Positions 17,773 through 26,816 of a stretch of DNA of 64,000 nucleotides are shown in pieces. The notes beneath the pieces are model-generated. The model worked only from the letters and a program-made list of their open reading frames with translations. It was not told where the DNA came from and ran no database searches. Every line of letters begins with the position of its first letter. Positions within the stretch are counted from its first letter, which is position 1. The stretch is from Flavobacterium sp. KACC 22763 (GTDB lineage Bacteria; Bacteroidota; Bacteroidia; Flavobacteriales; Flavobacteriaceae), in assembly GCF_028736155.1 (NCBI RefSeq), contig NZ_CP117879.1, positions 1,488,001-1,552,000 on the forward strand, given 5' to 3'. Position numbers and translations under genes: made by a program.

Positions 17773-20700
17773 ATGAAAAAAAAATTACTTTTATTTTTTA
17801 CGTTCTTTTGCGTCTTTGGTTTACATCAAAATATAAAAGGACAAACTTTAGGGCCTGGCGATATCGCTTTTATTGGCTTTGATACCGGAGGCCAAGATGG
17901 GTTCAGTTTCATTGCCCTAAAAAATTTACCCGCAGGTGAGATTGTATACTTCACTGAAGAAGGTCTCACTGCAGATGGTCTCACTGAATCTCGCTGGAAT
18001 GATAGTGGCGAGCCGCACATCAAATGGACAATACCTTCTGGGGTGACTTGCGGAAAAATTATTTCTGTTATAGAAACTAGCGCCAATACCTTTACTGTAA
18101 CTGGAGGCCAAGCAAGTGATTTTCTAATTAATCCAGATGGAGCTACTTACAATTTTAACCTATCTGCAGGCGATCAAATGTTAGCTTATCAAAGTGCTGA
18201 CAATACCGTAAGACCTGCAGTTTCGGCAGCCACGATTACTTTTTTAGCAGGTATTCATGGCGATTATAATTCTTCCTTATATGATTCTACAACGCATTGG
18301 AATAGCCGTCCCGTCCCTCCCACAGTTTTTGGAGGTGCTGAAAGTATCATACCACCGGGATTGACAAACGGAGTAAATTGTGTTGCCTTATTTCCTGGGA
18401 CTAATGAAGTAAGTCAGTATTTCGCAAAATATACAGGCACTTTAGTTGGTACTTCTGCTGTTTTAAGAGCTAGCATTAATAATTATACGAATTGGACTTT
18501 CACATCTGCAACTGCTGTTCCTCCTGAAACTACTCAAGGAATTTTACCTACCAATTATACTCCAAGTGTAACTTGTACATCAGTTCCAACAGTAACCACA
18601 ACAACTCCCGTTGCAACTTTTGGATCGACTACAGCTACGTTAGGAGGTTTCAACGATAATGGTGGCGATACTGGCACTCTAGATAGAGGTATCGTTTGGT
18701 CAGTAACGACAAATCCTGTAATAGGTGGCGGTGGAGTAACAAAATTATCAACAGCTACCCTTAATGGCACTGGTACTTTTACCGTAAATGTAACTGGACT
18801 TCCTCCAGGAACAACAATATACTATAGAGCCTATGCAGAAAATTCAGTAGGAGTTGGATACGGAAATACGGCCTCATTTACAACTAATGGAGTTCTATCT
18901 ACAACACAATCTCAGACAGTTGCTTGTAATGGTTCTAGTAACGGAACGGCAACAGTAACTCCATCAGGAGGAAAATCGCCTTATACTTATGCATGGTCTC
19001 ATGGTCCTACAACTGCTACGGTAACAAATTTAGCTGCAAATACTAATTATAGCGTTGTAATAACTGATAATGAAGGGACTTTCATTTCTAAAAACTTTAA
19101 TATAGTAGAAAACTCAGTAATACAAGGCGGAACTAACGTTACTAATGTTTCTTGCTTTGGAGGAAATAATGGAGCTATAGATCTAACTCCTACTGGAGGC
19201 AGCGGAACTTACACGTATAATTGGGGTGGCGGAGTAACAACCCAAGATAGAACAGCACTTGCGGCTGGCACCTATTCTGTTATCATTACCGATTCTAATA
19301 ATTGTAGTACAACGATAAGTAATATTGTCGTAGGTCAGCCTGCCGCAGTACTTAACGGAACAACAAGTGTAACCACTGTCGCATGTAATGGCGGAAACAC
19401 TGGAGCTATAGATCTTGCACCTTCAGGTGGAACTGGACCTTATACTTTCCTATGGAATGATGGTATAACAACTGAAGATAGAGCAGGAATTTCAGTTGGC
19501 TCATACTCTGTTGTAATTACCGATGCTAATAATTGCACTAAACCTATTAATGGTATCTTAGTTACTCAACCTCCTTTGATTTCTACAGTAGCAACTTTAA
19601 CTCATATTGCTTGTTTTGGAGGAAATACAGGAAGCATTGTTCTTACTCCAAGTGGCGGCGTTGGAGGTTACAGTTATTTATGGAATGACGGAATAACTAC
19701 ACAAAACAGAACAGGACTTAGTGCAGGGACTTACAACGTAACAATCACGGATTCTAATAACTGTTCAAGACCTTTTAGCTATACTCTTAATCAGCCTAAT
19801 ACTGCACTTGGAGGAAATGTAAACGTAAGCAACGCTTCATGCAATGGCGGATCTAATGGTTCTATTGACCTTGCACCATCTGGAGGTACGCCAGCTTATA
19901 CGTACACCTGGAGTGATGGACCAACAACTCAAGATAGAACAGGACTTATTGCAGGAACATACTCTGTTACAATAAGAGATGCCAACAATTGCAGTATTAC
20001 GATAAGCAATATTATTGTTGGTCAGCCAGCCGCGGCTTTAAGTGCATTAACTGGCGGAGGCCAAACAAATGTGTCATGTAATGGTGGCGCTAACGGTACT
20101 GCAACTGTTGCCCCAACTGGAGGAACTCCTGGTTATACTTATTCTTGGGCACCTACTGGAGGAACTGCGGCAACAGCAACAGGTCTTATAGCGGGCACTT
20201 ACACTGTAACAGTAACCGATGCTAATGGATGCCAAGCAACAAGAAGCTATACTATTGGACAGCCAGCCTCAGCTATAAGCCTATTAACTGGAGCAAACAA
20301 AACGGACGTATCTTGCAGAGGAGGCAACAACGGTACTGCAATGGTTACCCCAACTGGAGGAACTGGAGCATATACCTATTCATGGGCACCTTCTGGAGGA
20401 ACTGCAGCAATAGCAACAGGTCTTGCAGCAGGTACTTACACTGTAACCGTAACCGATGCGAATGGATGCCAAGCATTTAGAACCTTTATTATTGGACAGC
20501 CTGCATCAGTATTAAGTGCGGTGACTGGTGGAGGTCAAACCAATGTGTCCTGCTATGGAGGCGCTAACGGTACTGCAACAGTTGCACCAACTGGAGGAAC
20601 TCCTGGTTATACGTATTCTTGGGCACCAACTGGAGGTACTGGTGCATCAGCATCAGGTCTTGCAGCGGGCAATTATACAGTAACAGTAACCGATGCTAAT

Positions 20701-23700
20701 GGATGCCAAACAACTAGAACCTTTTCTATATCTCAGCCACCTGTACTTGCAGCAAGCAACGGTGGTCAAACCAATGTTTCTTGTAATGGAGGATCAAATG
20801 GTACAGCAACTGTAAATGTTACTGGAGGAACTGGAGCTTATACTTACTCTTGGGCTCCGTCTGGAGGAACTGCTGCAACTGCATCTGGTCTTCAAGCAGG
20901 AATTTATACTGTAACGGTACAAGATGCTAATACTTGCCAGACTTCTCAGACCTTCAATATTTCAGAACCTCTAGTTTTAGACGCTACACAATCTCAAACA
21001 GATGTTTTATGCAATGGCGGAGCGACTGGAACAGCAACTGTTACCGCATCTGGCGGTTCTGGAACCCTGACCTATTTATGGACTCCATCTGGACAAACTG
21101 GAGCTACGGCTACTGGACTTACCGCAGGCACTTACACCTGTAAAATTACAGATGCTAATGGCTGTTCTCTTACTGTCCCTTTTACAATTGGCCAGCCGTC
21201 TGCATTAGACGCGACTACATCTCAAATAGATGCGACTTGTTCTACTGGCGGTCAAGCCACAGTAACACCATCTGGAGGTGTGGGAGGATATAGCTATTCT
21301 TGGTCACCTTCTGGAGGAGCTGCTGCTACAGCAAGCGGATTAGTAGCTGGTACTTATAACTGTACGATCACAGATGGCAATGGTTGTTCTATTATGAGAA
21401 GCGTTACCATCAATACAACCAATACTCTTGTCGCTACTACTGGTAAAACTGATGTACTTTGCAATGGAGCAAACACAGGCTCTGCTTCAGTTGTTCCATC
21501 AGGAGCTCCTGGACCGTTTACCTACGAATGGACTCCAAATGTAGGAAACACTGATACAGTTACTGGTCTTACTGCAGGAAATTATTCTGTAAAAATTATT
21601 GCAGGTAATGGATGCTTTATTGTAAAAAACTTCACAATCAATGAACCACCAGGAATTGTAATAACGCCAGGCGCAAAAACAAATGTTAGCTGCAATGGCG
21701 GAAACAATGGTTCTGCAAGTGTTTCAGCAATCGGAGGAACTGGTGCCTATACATATTCATGGGATACAACACCTGCTCAATCAACCGCTACTGCAACTGG
21801 TCTTAAAGCGGGAACTTACACCGTAACCGTAAAAGATGCCAATTCTTGTACTAAAACACAAAGTGTTACCATAACAGAACCTGATGCCCTTATTGCTACA
21901 ACATCTCAAACTGATGTTTCTTGCAATGGAGGTTCTAACGGATCTGCAACAGTAAATGTAACTGGAGGAACAGGACTTTATACATATTCTTGGTCACCAT
22001 CAGGAGGAACTAATGCAACTGCGAACGGATTACCGGCAGGAACTTATACTGTTCTTGTTAGAGACGCTAATTCATGTGAGGCAACAGCAACTGTAACTAT
22101 AACTGAACCGCCTGTTCTTACAGCTACAATCGCTAAAACAGATGTTTTATGCAATCAAGCAAATAACGGAACTGCCACCGTAGCTCCTTCTGGAGGAACT
22201 GGAACTTATACCTATTCTTGGTCACCATCTGGTGGAAATGCTGCAACAGCAACTGGATTAAGTCCAAACACTTACACTGTAACTGTAACCGACGAAAACG
22301 GATGCTTTGTAACAAAATCTGTAATAATTACAGAACCTATAGCACTTTCTGCAACAGATACACATACTAATGTTTCTTGCAACGGAGGCAATAATGGTAC
22401 TGCAACTGTATTGGCAACTGGAGGAACTGGAGCTTACACATATTCTTGGGCTCCATCTGGAGGAAATGCCGCAACTGCAACTGGCCTTACTGCAGGAATA
22501 TATACCGTAACGGTTACAGATGAAAATTTATGTTCTACAACAAATACCATCACAATTACAGAACCAGACGCTTTAACTTTAACTGCAACTCCGACAGCGG
22601 TATCATGCCATAACGGAAATAACGGATCTGCTACAGTAAGCGTAACTGGCGGTACAGGTGCTTACTCATACTCTTGGGCTCCATCTGGTGGAAATGCTGC
22701 AACTGCATCTAGTCTTGTAGCTGGAACTTATACTGTAACTGTTACAGATGCTAATTCTTGCTCGGCTTCTGCAACTGTTGAGGTAACTCAGCCTACTAAT
22801 CCAGTTAATTTAAATACTGCAGTTGTATCTGGAATAACAACAACTAGCGCTTCATTATCTGGTACGGCATCTTCTAACGGAATAAACACTGACAGTGGAT
22901 CTTGCTTGACAGAAGTTGGATTTGTATATGCGCAACATGCCAGCCCTACTACAGCTGATACAAAAATTAATATTACTTCTGCATTAGGAACATTTACAAA
23001 TTCTTTATCTGGATTAAGAGGAAACAGAACATATTATGTTAGAACATATGCTATAAACAGCAATGGTTTTATTAATTATGGAAACGAAGTAAGTTTTACA
23101 ACACAAAAATATACTCTTACTATAGCCGCTGCAGCAGGACATACCAAAATGTATGGCACAGTAGATCCTGTATTCAATTATACAGCTTTAGGCTTTGCTA
23201 ACGGAGATACAAACTCAATACTTACTGGTCTGCTTTCGAGAGATGCTGGAGAAAATGTTGGAAAATACAATATTAAACTAGGAACAATTAATGCTGGTGC
23301 TGATTATACGATTGTCTTTACTGGTGCAGAATTTGAAATTACTAAAGCCAATCAAACCATTACTTGGAATCAGACTTTAGAATTCGGCTGTGCAGATTCG
23401 AACAGTGTTGCCTTAACTGCTACCACAGACAGCGGGCTGCCAGTTTCATATGCAATTGCAAGTACAGCATTGGGAACAATTTCTGGATCAACTTTAAATA
23501 TTACAGGTTCAGGAAACTCAACCATTACTGCTACGCAAATAGGGGATCAGAATCATAACGCAGCGACAGCAATTGTCAAACCAATAGAAATAAGCCAGTC
23601 TGGACTTGTTATACAGCAATGGGCAAATGTTTTATTCTTTGATAATAAATCCAACAATTTTGTGGCATGGCAATGGTATAAAAACGGAACAGCTATTTCT

Positions 23701-24075
23701 GGCGCGACCCGTCAATACTATAGCGAAATTCAGCCTTTAAATGGTACTTATCATGTAATTGCAAAAGATAAAAACGGAAATTCAATTAAATCCTGTCCAA
23801 TTGAGACTTCTGGAACGGTTTTCAGCAAAAAAATCAAAATCTATCCAAACCCAGTTAAACCAGGAGGAGAATTTACTTTAGAATGTGATTTTAGCGAATC
23901 TCAACTAAGCGGATCTGAGGTAGTTATTTATGACATTGCAGGAAAATTAGTGCAGACTATTTCAAATGTAAAAGCCAAAAATCAAATTATCGCTCCTTCG
24001 CAAACAGCCTTATACATTGTTGTTCTTAAACTGGCTGATGGTCAGTTAAAAACAATCAACTTACTGGTTAAATAA
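17773..24075 (+). CDS. Giant T9SS-secreted SprB-repeat adhesin
   Basis: From the ATG at 17773 the protein has 2,100 residues. Its signal peptide is MKKKLLLFFTFFCVFGLHQN. An N-terminal domain (residues about 24-260) begins LGPGDIAFIGFDTGGQDGFS, and an FN3-like domain follows (about 266-375). Seventeen SprB repeats come next (about 377-1675), each with a CNGGxNGxATVxPTGG-type core and a YTYSW strand. After them are an FN3-like segment (about 1680-1775), an MBG-type domain (about 1780-1858), and a T9SS type A sorting domain starting KIKIYPNPVKPGG (about 2018). SprB itself is the mobile gliding adhesin of Flavobacterium, so this protein is likely a cell-surface adhesin. An ATG at 17749 adds eight residues before the signal peptide and is less likely. 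Confidence 0.93.
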   Translation: MKKKLLLFFTFFCVFGLHQNIKGQTLGPGDIAFIGFDTGGQDGFSFIALKNLPAGEIVYFTEEGLTADGLTESRWNDSGEPHIKWTIPSGVTCGKIISVIETSANTFTVTGGQASDFLINPDGATYNFNLSAGDQMLAYQSADNTVRPAVSAATITFLAGIHGDYNSSLYDSTTHWNSRPVPPTVFGGAESIIPPGLTNGVNCVALFPGTNEVSQYFAKYTGTLVGTSAVLRASINNYTNWTFTSATAVPPETTQGILPTNYTPSVTCTSVPTVTTTTPVATFGSTTATLGGFNDNGGDTGTLDRGIVWSVTTNPVIGGGGVTKLSTATLNGTGTFTVNVTGLPPGTTIYYRAYAENSVGVGYGNTASFTTNGVLSTTQSQTVACNGSSNGTATVTPSGGKSPYTYAWSHGPTTATVTNLAANTNYSVVITDNEGTFISKNFNIVENSVIQGGTNVTNVSCFGGNNGAIDLTPTGGSGTYTYNWGGGVTTQDRTALAAGTYSVIITDSNNCSTTISNIVVGQPAAVLNGTTSVTTVACNGGNTGAIDLAPSGGTGPYTFLWNDGITTEDRAGISVGSYSVVITDANNCTKPINGILVTQPPLISTVATLTHIACFGGNTGSIVLTPSGGVGGYSYLWNDGITTQNRTGLSAGTYNVTITDSNNCSRPFSYTLNQPNTALGGNVNVSNASCNGGSNGSIDLAPSGGTPAYTYTWSDGPTTQDRTGLIAGTYSVTIRDANNCSITISNIIVGQPAAALSALTGGGQTNVSCNGGANGTATVAPTGGTPGYTYSWAPTGGTAATATGLIAGTYTVTVTDANGCQATRSYTIGQPASAISLLTGANKTDVSCRGGNNGTAMVTPTGGTGAYTYSWAPSGGTAAIATGLAAGTYTVTVTDANGCQAFRTFIIGQPASVLSAVTGGGQTNVSCYGGANGTATVAPTGGTPGYTYSWAPTGGTGASASGLAAGNYTVTVTDANGCQTTRTFSISQPPVLAASNGGQTNVSCNGGSNGTATVNVTGGTGAYTYSWAPSGGTAATASGLQAGIYTVTVQDANTCQTSQTFNISEPLVLDATQSQTDVLCNGGATGTATVTASGGSGTLTYLWTPSGQTGATATGLTAGTYTCKITDANGCSLTVPFTIGQPSALDATTSQIDATCSTGGQATVTPSGGVGGYSYSWSPSGGAAATASGLVAGTYNCTITDGNGCSIMRSVTINTTNTLVATTGKTDVLCNGANTGSASVVPSGAPGPFTYEWTPNVGNTDTVTGLTAGNYSVKIIAGNGCFIVKNFTINEPPGIVITPGAKTNVSCNGGNNGSASVSAIGGTGAYTYSWDTTPAQSTATATGLKAGTYTVTVKDANSCTKTQSVTITEPDALIATTSQTDVSCNGGSNGSATVNVTGGTGLYTYSWSPSGGTNATANGLPAGTYTVLVRDANSCEATATVTITEPPVLTATIAKTDVLCNQANNGTATVAPSGGTGTYTYSWSPSGGNAATATGLSPNTYTVTVTDENGCFVTKSVIITEPIALSATDTHTNVSCNGGNNGTATVLATGGTGAYTYSWAPSGGNAATATGLTAGIYTVTVTDENLCSTTNTITITEPDALTLTATPTAVSCHNGNNGSATVSVTGGTGAYSYSWAPSGGNAATASSLVAGTYTVTVTDANSCSASATVEVTQPTNPVNLNTAVVSGITTTSASLSGTASSNGINTDSGSCLTEVGFVYAQHASPTTADTKINITSALGTFTNSLSGLRGNRTYYVRTYAINSNGFINYGNEVSFTTQKYTLTIAAAAGHTKMYGTVDPVFNYTALGFANGDTNSILTGLLSRDAGENVGKYNIKLGTINAGADYTIVFTGAEFEITKANQTITWNQTLEFGCADSNSVALTATTDSGLPVSYAIASTALGTISGSTLNITGSGNSTITATQIGDQNHNAATAIVKPIEISQSGLVIQQWANVLFFDNKSNNFVAWQWYKNGTAISGATRQYYSEIQPLNGTYHVIAKDKNGNSIKSCPIETSGTVFSKKIKIYPNPVKPGGEFTLECDFSESQLSGSEVVIYDIAGKLVQTISNVKAKNQIIAPSQTALYIVVLKLADGQLKTINLLVK
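18895..22797 (+). repeat. Seventeen tandem SprB repeats, period about 230 bp
   Basis: The repeats are coding and in frame, each with one conserved Cys near its start and a QP or EP end. Units six to nine (about 20040-20750) are the most alike. Units six and eight share long identical DNA stretches, which suggests recent duplication or gene conversion and makes the region prone to misassembly. Units eleven and twelve are the most divergent. Confidence 0.9.
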
Positions 24076-24104
24076 AAATGAGATTTAATTTAAAATTACA
24101 CGCA

Positions 24105-25427
24105 ATGAAGATTAAAACGACCATAGCTATACTAACACTGTTTAGCGTCACGATAAAAGCACAGGAAATTAATTTTAAAATTAACGGCGGTCCGTCTGGA
24201 ATTCTTTATGATAGCAATATCGGAGACGGCAAATTAAAATTTGGCGGAGGAATAGGTGTTGGATACACCTATTTCTTCAGCGACCACTGGGGAATCTCTA
24301 CAGGGGTTGATATCACTTACAATCAAAACAGTTTTGAATTGGATAACGGAACAACAATCTCAACTTACGAAGTCGACGACCAGACTTCTGCATTTGAGTA
24401 TCAAGTTACACCGACAAACTATAAAGAAGATCAGCATTTTATTGGTTTTGCTATTCCATTAATGATGCAATACAGAACTTCAATTGCATCTCAAACGCAA
24501 TTGTACTTTGGATTCGGAGGAAAAATTATGTTTCCGGGAAAACAGACTGTAAAAGCTTCGGCTTCAGAACTACAGTTAAGTGGTTATTATCCAGATATGA
24601 ATCTTTTGATTGATGATCTGCCATCTCACGGATTTGGAAAAGTAACCAACTGGCAAGATAAAACAACAGTAAGTCTAGATCCTGCTTTTATGTTAAGCTT
24701 TGAAACTGGTCTTACATTCAAACTAAAAGAAAATACAAAGCTTTACACTGGTTTGTATGTTGATTATGGTCTAACCGATTTGGCAAAAGAAACTGCAAAT
24801 ACCAATATTGTGGCTTACAATCCGAACGGACTTGACAATATTCAGGCAAACGGTACAATTGGAAATGGCAAAATAGTTCAGGAAAGCCGTTATTTATCTG
24901 CTGGAATTCAACTGAAATTAGGTTTTTCATTAGCTAAAGACAAGTCAGAACCTGTTCAGCAAAAAGCAGAACCTGTACAACCGCAAGCAGAAACAGCTCC
25001 AGTTCAGAAAGAAACTCCTGTACAGCAAAAAGTTGTAGAAACTCCTCCTGCTAAAAAAGAACTGACTACAGAGGAACGCAATTATATCGAAAAACAGCCT
25101 CTTGCATTCCAAGAAGTTGGAAACACGAGCGTAACTCCAGAACTGGCGACAAGATTGGATGAAATTGCTAAAATTCTAAAATCGAATAAAGATACAGACT
25201 TGAATATTACAGGATATACTTGTGATATAGGAACAGAAAAGCGCAATCTTGAAATTGGAATGAAAAGAGCGCAAGCAGTTTCAGATTATCTACAGAATAA
25301 AGGAATAGAATCTAACCGTATGCATTTGTTTTCAAAAGGAGAAAGCGAACCTTTAGTTCCAAATACTCCCGCAGAAAATAAACCACTAAACAGAAGAGTT
25401 ACTCTAGTATTAGTTGACGGAAAATAA
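24105..25427 (+). CDS. Outer-membrane beta-barrel protein with OmpA peptidoglycan-binding domain
   Basis: From the ATG at 24105 the product is 440 residues, with signal peptide MKIKTTIAILTLFSVTIKAQ. A barrel of about 270 residues follows (a GGIGVGYTYFFSDHWGISTG hairpin and alternating strands). A Pro/Gln/Lys-rich linker (EPVQQKAEPVQPQAE) leads into an OmpA domain whose core is DTDLNITGYTCDIGTEKRN and NRRVTLVLVDG. An earlier ATG at 24078 adds nine residues before the signal peptide. It follows the SprB-repeat gene closely, where many Flavobacterium adhesins instead have a PorP/SprF gene. A role anchoring or assembling the adhesin is inferred. Confidence 0.9.
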   Translation: MKIKTTIAILTLFSVTIKAQEINFKINGGPSGILYDSNIGDGKLKFGGGIGVGYTYFFSDHWGISTGVDITYNQNSFELDNGTTISTYEVDDQTSAFEYQVTPTNYKEDQHFIGFAIPLMMQYRTSIASQTQLYFGFGGKIMFPGKQTVKASASELQLSGYYPDMNLLIDDLPSHGFGKVTNWQDKTTVSLDPAFMLSFETGLTFKLKENTKLYTGLYVDYGLTDLAKETANTNIVAYNPNGLDNIQANGTIGNGKIVQESRYLSAGIQLKLGFSLAKDKSEPVQQKAEPVQPQAETAPVQKETPVQQKVVETPPAKKELTTEERNYIEKQPLAFQEVGNTSVTPELATRLDEIAKILKSNKDTDLNITGYTCDIGTEKRNLEIGMKRAQAVSDYLQNKGIESNRMHLFSKGESEPLVPNTPAENKPLNRRVTLVLVDGK

Positions 25428-25449
25428 TTTTTTTTTAATTTACAATCGT

Positions 25450-25492
25450 AAAAGCATGATAAAAGAGTTCACTTCTCTTTTTCATGCTTTTT
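25450..25492 (+). terminator. Terminator after the adhesin module
   Basis: AAAAGCATG and AAAAGAG pair with their complements (TCTTTTT, CATGCTTTT) in a two-part stem. It is placed 23 nt after the OmpA-type gene stop. Confidence 0.8.
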
Positions 25493-25679
25493 CTTTTTTA
25501 TTTCTTGTCGTAAATCATATCAGTTGTTTCTAAATTGCATCAGAGTATATTTTAATATAAAAACAATTCAAAAGCTAACAAATATCATGTTTTGTTTTTT
25601 GTTTAATACCTTTCTTTGTTTTAATTAAAACTATTCCAGAGACTTAACCAATTCTTTACAACGTATTAATTGTTTTGCC

Positions 25680-26276
25680 ATGCATATTGATACTGACTTA
25701 CTTTACACTTGGGGAGCTGTAGCTAAAAAGATTCCCAAAAACTCCATTATTTTCTTCGAAAATGACGCAGCCGTTTCTTATTATCAAATTTTAGAAGGAA
25801 CAGTAAAAATGAGTTATACCAACGAAGATGGTAAAGATTTGACAGTAGGTATTTTTAATGAAGGTAATAGTTTTGGCGAACCACCACTTTTTATCGGACA
25901 ACCCTACCCTGCTTCTGCAATTGCTCAAACAGATTGTATCATTTTAAAATTATCCAAAAACAGTTTTTTTTCTTTTCTTGAAGAAAATCCAGAAATGCAA
26001 TTTAAAATACTCAAACTATTTGCGTGGAAAATCTATAACAAAATTGTTTTTTCTAAAAACATAGTCAATCATAAGCCCGAATATCGTATTCAGTATTTTT
26101 TAGATAATCTAAAAAAACAAAATAACGTAGCCACATCAATAAAAATGAAAATTCCATATACGAGACAAGAAATTGCTGATTTTACAGGACTACGGGTAGA
26201 AACCGTAATACGCACATTATCAATTATGAGCAAAAACAAAAAAATTGAAATTATAGATCACAAATTGTTTTATTAA
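25680..26276 (+). CDS. Crp/Fnr-family transcriptional regulator without cysteine cluster
   Basis: The 198 residues comprise a cyclic-nucleotide-type beta-roll (about 15-100), a dimer helix (about 105-130) and a winged helix. The recognition helix GLRVETVIRTL has V173, E174 and R178, the E-T-x-x-R arrangement of FNR-type proteins that read TGAT/ATCA half-sites. Only one Cys (C86) is present, so it cannot hold the 4Fe-4S cluster of FNR. A DNR/NnrR-like sensor of NO through haem is a reasonable alternative. The flanking nos, haemoglobin and nrd genes and three FNR-like palindromes make it the likely regulator. I found no box in its own upstream region. Confidence 0.92.
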   Translation: MHIDTDLLYTWGAVAKKIPKNSIIFFENDAAVSYYQILEGTVKMSYTNEDGKDLTVGIFNEGNSFGEPPLFIGQPYPASAIAQTDCIILKLSKNSFFSFLEENPEMQFKILKLFAWKIYNKIVFSKNIVNHKPEYRIQYFLDNLKKQNNVATSIKMKIPYTRQEIADFTGLRVETVIRTLSIMSKNKKIEIIDHKLFY

Positions 26277-26286
26277 TTTCATGTCT

Positions 26287-26331
26287 TATGATTTGAATCA
26301 TACCAAAACAGCAAGATTTTTTCTTCTTTTG
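26287..26331 (+). promoter_or_regulatory. FNR-type box plus -7 element, driving no annotated gene
   Basis: The box TATGATTTGAATCATA (26287-26302) is a perfect dyad of TATGATT around two bases. At exactly 29.5 nt from its centre begins TTCTTTTG (26324-26331), which matches four of the... five of six fixed positions of TAnnTTTG. The distance is the same as at the nos, copper and nadA promoters. It lies after the regulator stop codon, and the only thing downstream on this strand is a terminator. Confidence 0.7.
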
Positions 26332-26335
26332 TACA

Positions 26336-26411
26336 AGGTTAAAAGAAATTATTAATTCATCTCTAATATCTTTAAAAAGTAAAAACGGGAACTTTTTGAG
26401 TTCCCGTTTTT
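26336..26411 (+). ncRNA. Candidate anaerobically induced small RNA (about 76 nt)
   Basis: The predicted start, about 12 nt after the beginning of the -7 element, is near 26336. The transcript would end at the strong hairpin 26381-26411. The 45 nt before the hairpin are AT-rich, unpaired and contain no frame with a start codon of useful length. The layout (FNR-type box, core promoter, short unstructured segment, intrinsic terminator) resembles FnrS of enterobacteria, but no sequence relationship is claimed. The alternative is that the terminator only ends the regulator and globin transcripts and the box is inactive. Confidence 0.5.
26381..26411. terminator. Strong bidirectional terminator
   Basis: AAAAACGGGAAC pairs perfectly with GTTCCCGTTTTT around a 7 nt loop. 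It lies between the plus-strand regulator/small RNA region and the end of the minus-strand nos operon (26415). Confidence 0.93.
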
Positions 26412-26414
26412 ATA

Positions 26415-26786
26415 TTAAGAAATGACTTTATTCATCATCCATTTAGAAATATTTTCTGCCCTTACTTTTATTTCATCGGCTTTTTCACCTTCAAACAAAT
26501 CATCTACTGTTTTTTTCCAAAGTTTGGTCCAATGCTTAAAATGAGCTTCTGTAAGTGTACTTTTCTGATCCAACATTCGATGTTTCAACATAGGATTTCC
26601 GTCAAAATTTCCGGTATGAAAAATAATATTGTCCCAAAAATCATACATAATCGGAAGGTGTTTCTGCCAATTGACCATAGCAACCTCAGTAAACAAATAC
26701 CCTATCGTGGAGTCTGTTTTTACTTTTAAATAAAAAGCATCGACCAATACGGTTATATCATCTTTATTTCTAATATCTGTTTTCAT
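26415..26786 (-). CDS. Group III truncated haemoglobin
   Basis: The 123-residue protein starts MKTDIRNKDDITVLVDAFYLKV. It shows the group III layout: a short N-terminal helix, FYLKV, a long WQKHLPIMYDFWDNIIF helix, GNPMLKHRML with the likely proximal His, and a FKHWTKLWKKTVDDLF C-terminal half. Such globins bind O2 and NO, and group III members are tied to redox or nitrosative stress. It is the last gene of the nos operon, 30 nt after nosY, which suggests a role in protecting against or sensing NO during N2O respiration. The terminator at 26381-26411 follows. Confidence 0.92.
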   Translation of the reverse strand: MKTDIRNKDDITVLVDAFYLKVKTDSTIGYLFTEVAMVNWQKHLPIMYDFWDNIIFHTGNFDGNPMLKHRMLDQKSTLTEAHFKHWTKLWKKTVDDLFEGEKADEIKVRAENISKWMMNKVIS

Positions 26787-26816
26787 ATTTTTTGATTCTG
26801 AGTGAATAATAAAATA

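Noticed and set aside
18895..22797. CRISPR-like or satellite repeat array
   Set aside because: The repeats are about 230 bp, in frame, and encode SprB repeats with conserved protein motifs.
25500..25679. FNR-type box upstream of the Crp/Fnr gene (autoregulation)
   Set aside because: I read the region on both strands and found no TATGATT-N2-AATCATA or near match, only a weak -7-like TACCTTTC.
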